From Betaproteobacteria bacterium (lineage in GTDB: Bacteria; Pseudomonadota; Gammaproteobacteria; Burkholderiales; Usitatibacteraceae): a DNA stretch of 14,082 nucleotides. The notes below the pieces were generated by a model, which searched no databases, was not told where the DNA came from, and worked only from the letters and a program-made list of their open reading frames with translations. Of the stretch, positions 13,249 to 14,082 are shown piece by piece (the stretch's first letter is position 1; every line of letters begins with the position of its first letter). Both the position numbers and the translations under genes were made by a program. The stretch spans positions 1 through 14,082 of the forward strand of contig JANYFH010000390.1 in the NCBI GenBank assembly GCA_025362705.1. The letters run 5' to 3'.

Positions 13249-14082
13249 CTAGCCGAGCACCAGTGGTGCGTAATGGTCGATCAACAGCGCTGCAAACAAT
13301 AAAGACAAATACAAAATTGAAAAAGCAAACGTGCGCCTGGCAAGCGCATCACTATAGTCGCGCAAAAGTTTGATGGCGTAGTACAGGAAAAATCCATTGA
13401 GTACGACGGCGGAAACAAGATATATCCAGCCCGCCATGCCAACTGCAAACGGCAACAATGTCGAGGCCGTGAGCAGCAACGTGTACAACAACAAGTGCAA
13501 CTTCGTGAAGGCATCCCCGTGTGTCACCGGCAACATTGGCACGCCCGCCTTGGCGTATTCATTCTTCCGGTACAGCGCGAGCGCCCAGAAATGCGGGGGG
13601 GTCCAGGCAAAAATAATCAGGAAAAGCAGTAAAGCGTTAGGATCTACAACACCCGCAACAGCAGACCAACCAAGCACTGGCGGCATCGCACCGGAAGCAC
13701 CGCCGATCACGATATTCTGCGGTGTGGCTGGCTTCAGGATCACCGTGTAGATGACGGCGTACCCGACGAAAGTGGCTAGCGTCAGCCACATCGTGAGCGG
13801 ATTCACGTAGCGATATAGCACCAGCAAACCAGCACTACCGACAATTCCTGCAAGAAATAGAATCTGCCAAGTCTTGATTGAACCGGAAACGGTAGGCCGC
13901 GCGCGCGTGCGTGCCATTTTCCGGTCAATCTGTTGCTCAACCAGGCAGTTGAAGGCCGCCGCTGCCCCCGCTACCAACGCAATTCCCGCCGTGCTCGTGA
14001 GCATCAACGGCAAATCCCATGCGATTCCCACTGGATACGCGAGCATCATGCCGATGATCGCAGTGAACACGATGAGCGAATT
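13249..14082 (-). CDS. cyoE: Protoheme IX farnesyltransferase (heme O synthase), N-terminus cut by window edge
   Basis: CyoE/CtaB is the inner-membrane prenyltransferase that adds a farnesyl group to heme b, making heme O, the precursor of heme A for terminal oxidases. The visible part is 277 residues and stays open to the right edge; it begins NSLIVFTAIIGMMLAYPVG, matching the family segment that follows a KPRV motif, so roughly 15-30 N-terminal residues lie outside. The polyprenyl-binding loop is NCLVEQQIDRKMARTRARP, with the aspartate-rich site reduced to E-x3-D as seen. The second loop is in LIIFAWTPPHFWALALYRKNEYAKAGVPMLP. Multiple hydrophobic helices span the protein. An apparent start at 14070 is a GTG valine inside the first helix, not the true start. 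It heads the cyoE-SCO-ridA-like unit; in betaproteobacteria the upstream neighbour is often a heme A synthase gene. Confidence 0.97.
   Translation of the reverse strand, partial: NSLIVFTAIIGMMLAYPVGIAWDLPLMLTSTAGIALVAGAAAAFNCLVEQQIDRKMARTRARPTVSGSIKTWQILFLAGIVGSAGLLVLYRYVNPLTMWLTLATFVGYAVIYTVILKPATPQNIVIGGASGAMPPVLGWSAVAGVVDPNALLLFLIIFAWTPPHFWALALYRKNEYAKAGVPMLPVTHGDAFTKLHLLLYTLLLTASTLLPFAVGMAGWIYLVSAVVLNGFFLYYAIKLLRDYSDALARRTFAFSILYLSLLFAALLIDHYAPLVLG

Noticed and set aside
14068..14070. GTG at 14070 as the start of heme O synthase
   Set aside because: The frame stays open to the window edge and the residues just upstream (NSLI) match the family's first helix, so the true start is outside.
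1..14082. CRISPR arrays, tRNA/rRNA genes, insertion sequences, defence islands
   Set aside because: I looked for regular spaced repeats, tRNA-like arms, transposase motifs and defence-type domains and saw none. The gene content is core housekeeping apart from the dynamin-like GTPase.

Overview
The window is about 14.1 kb of chromosomal housekeeping sequence, almost certainly from a betaproteobacterium. Three things suggest this: the ftsY-ftsE-ftsX-rpoH block, the rsmD-coaD-ferredoxin block, and the order mutM / TPR protein / lolB / ispE next to a cyoE-SCO (cytochrome oxidase assembly) block. The genus cannot be read from the sequence alone. I see no phage, transposase, tRNA, rRNA or CRISPR array. 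Coding density is high, and the genes are arranged as short operons pointing both ways.

Layout. Positions 1-3151 (minus strand) hold an operon: a secreted TPR protein, then lolB (lipoprotein insertion into the outer membrane), then ispE (isoprenoid precursor synthesis, cut by the left edge). The genes overlap or nearly overlap. A 132-bp divergent region separates this operon from mutM (plus strand, 8-oxoguanine repair). mutM is followed by a 665-residue dynamin-like GTPase whose start region carries a small tandem duplication. Positions 6277-7656 (minus strand) hold rsmD, coaD and a YfhL-type ferredoxin, with the first two overlapping and the third 4 bases behind. Positions 7718-10297 (plus strand) hold ftsY, ftsE and ftsX, which link signal-recognition-particle targeting with divisome control of peptidoglycan hydrolysis. 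A 255-bp intergenic region rich in structure then leads to rpoH (heat-shock sigma factor), which ends at a strong intrinsic terminator. folE (GTP cyclohydrolase I) follows. A minus-strand operon reads cyoE (cut by the right edge), SCO lipoprotein, RidA-like protein, and it meets folE tail to tail with no spacer.

Main observations. (1) A perfect CIRCE operator (TTAGCACTC-N9-GAGTGCTAA) lies directly upstream of rpoH. This implies that HrcA represses the heat-shock sigma factor, so two heat-shock systems are wired in series. (2) The same intergenic region has a perfect 17-bp AT-rich inverted repeat with a 4-nt loop. (3) A 21-nt sequence matching at 20 positions occurs twice, just after the dynamin-like gene and just after ftsX, on the same strand. 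(4) The dynamin-like GTPase stands alone beside mutM. A 17-nt tandem duplication at its start creates a six-codon leader ORF whose stop overlaps the GTPase start codon. The protein-coding content is otherwise ordinary and well recognised.
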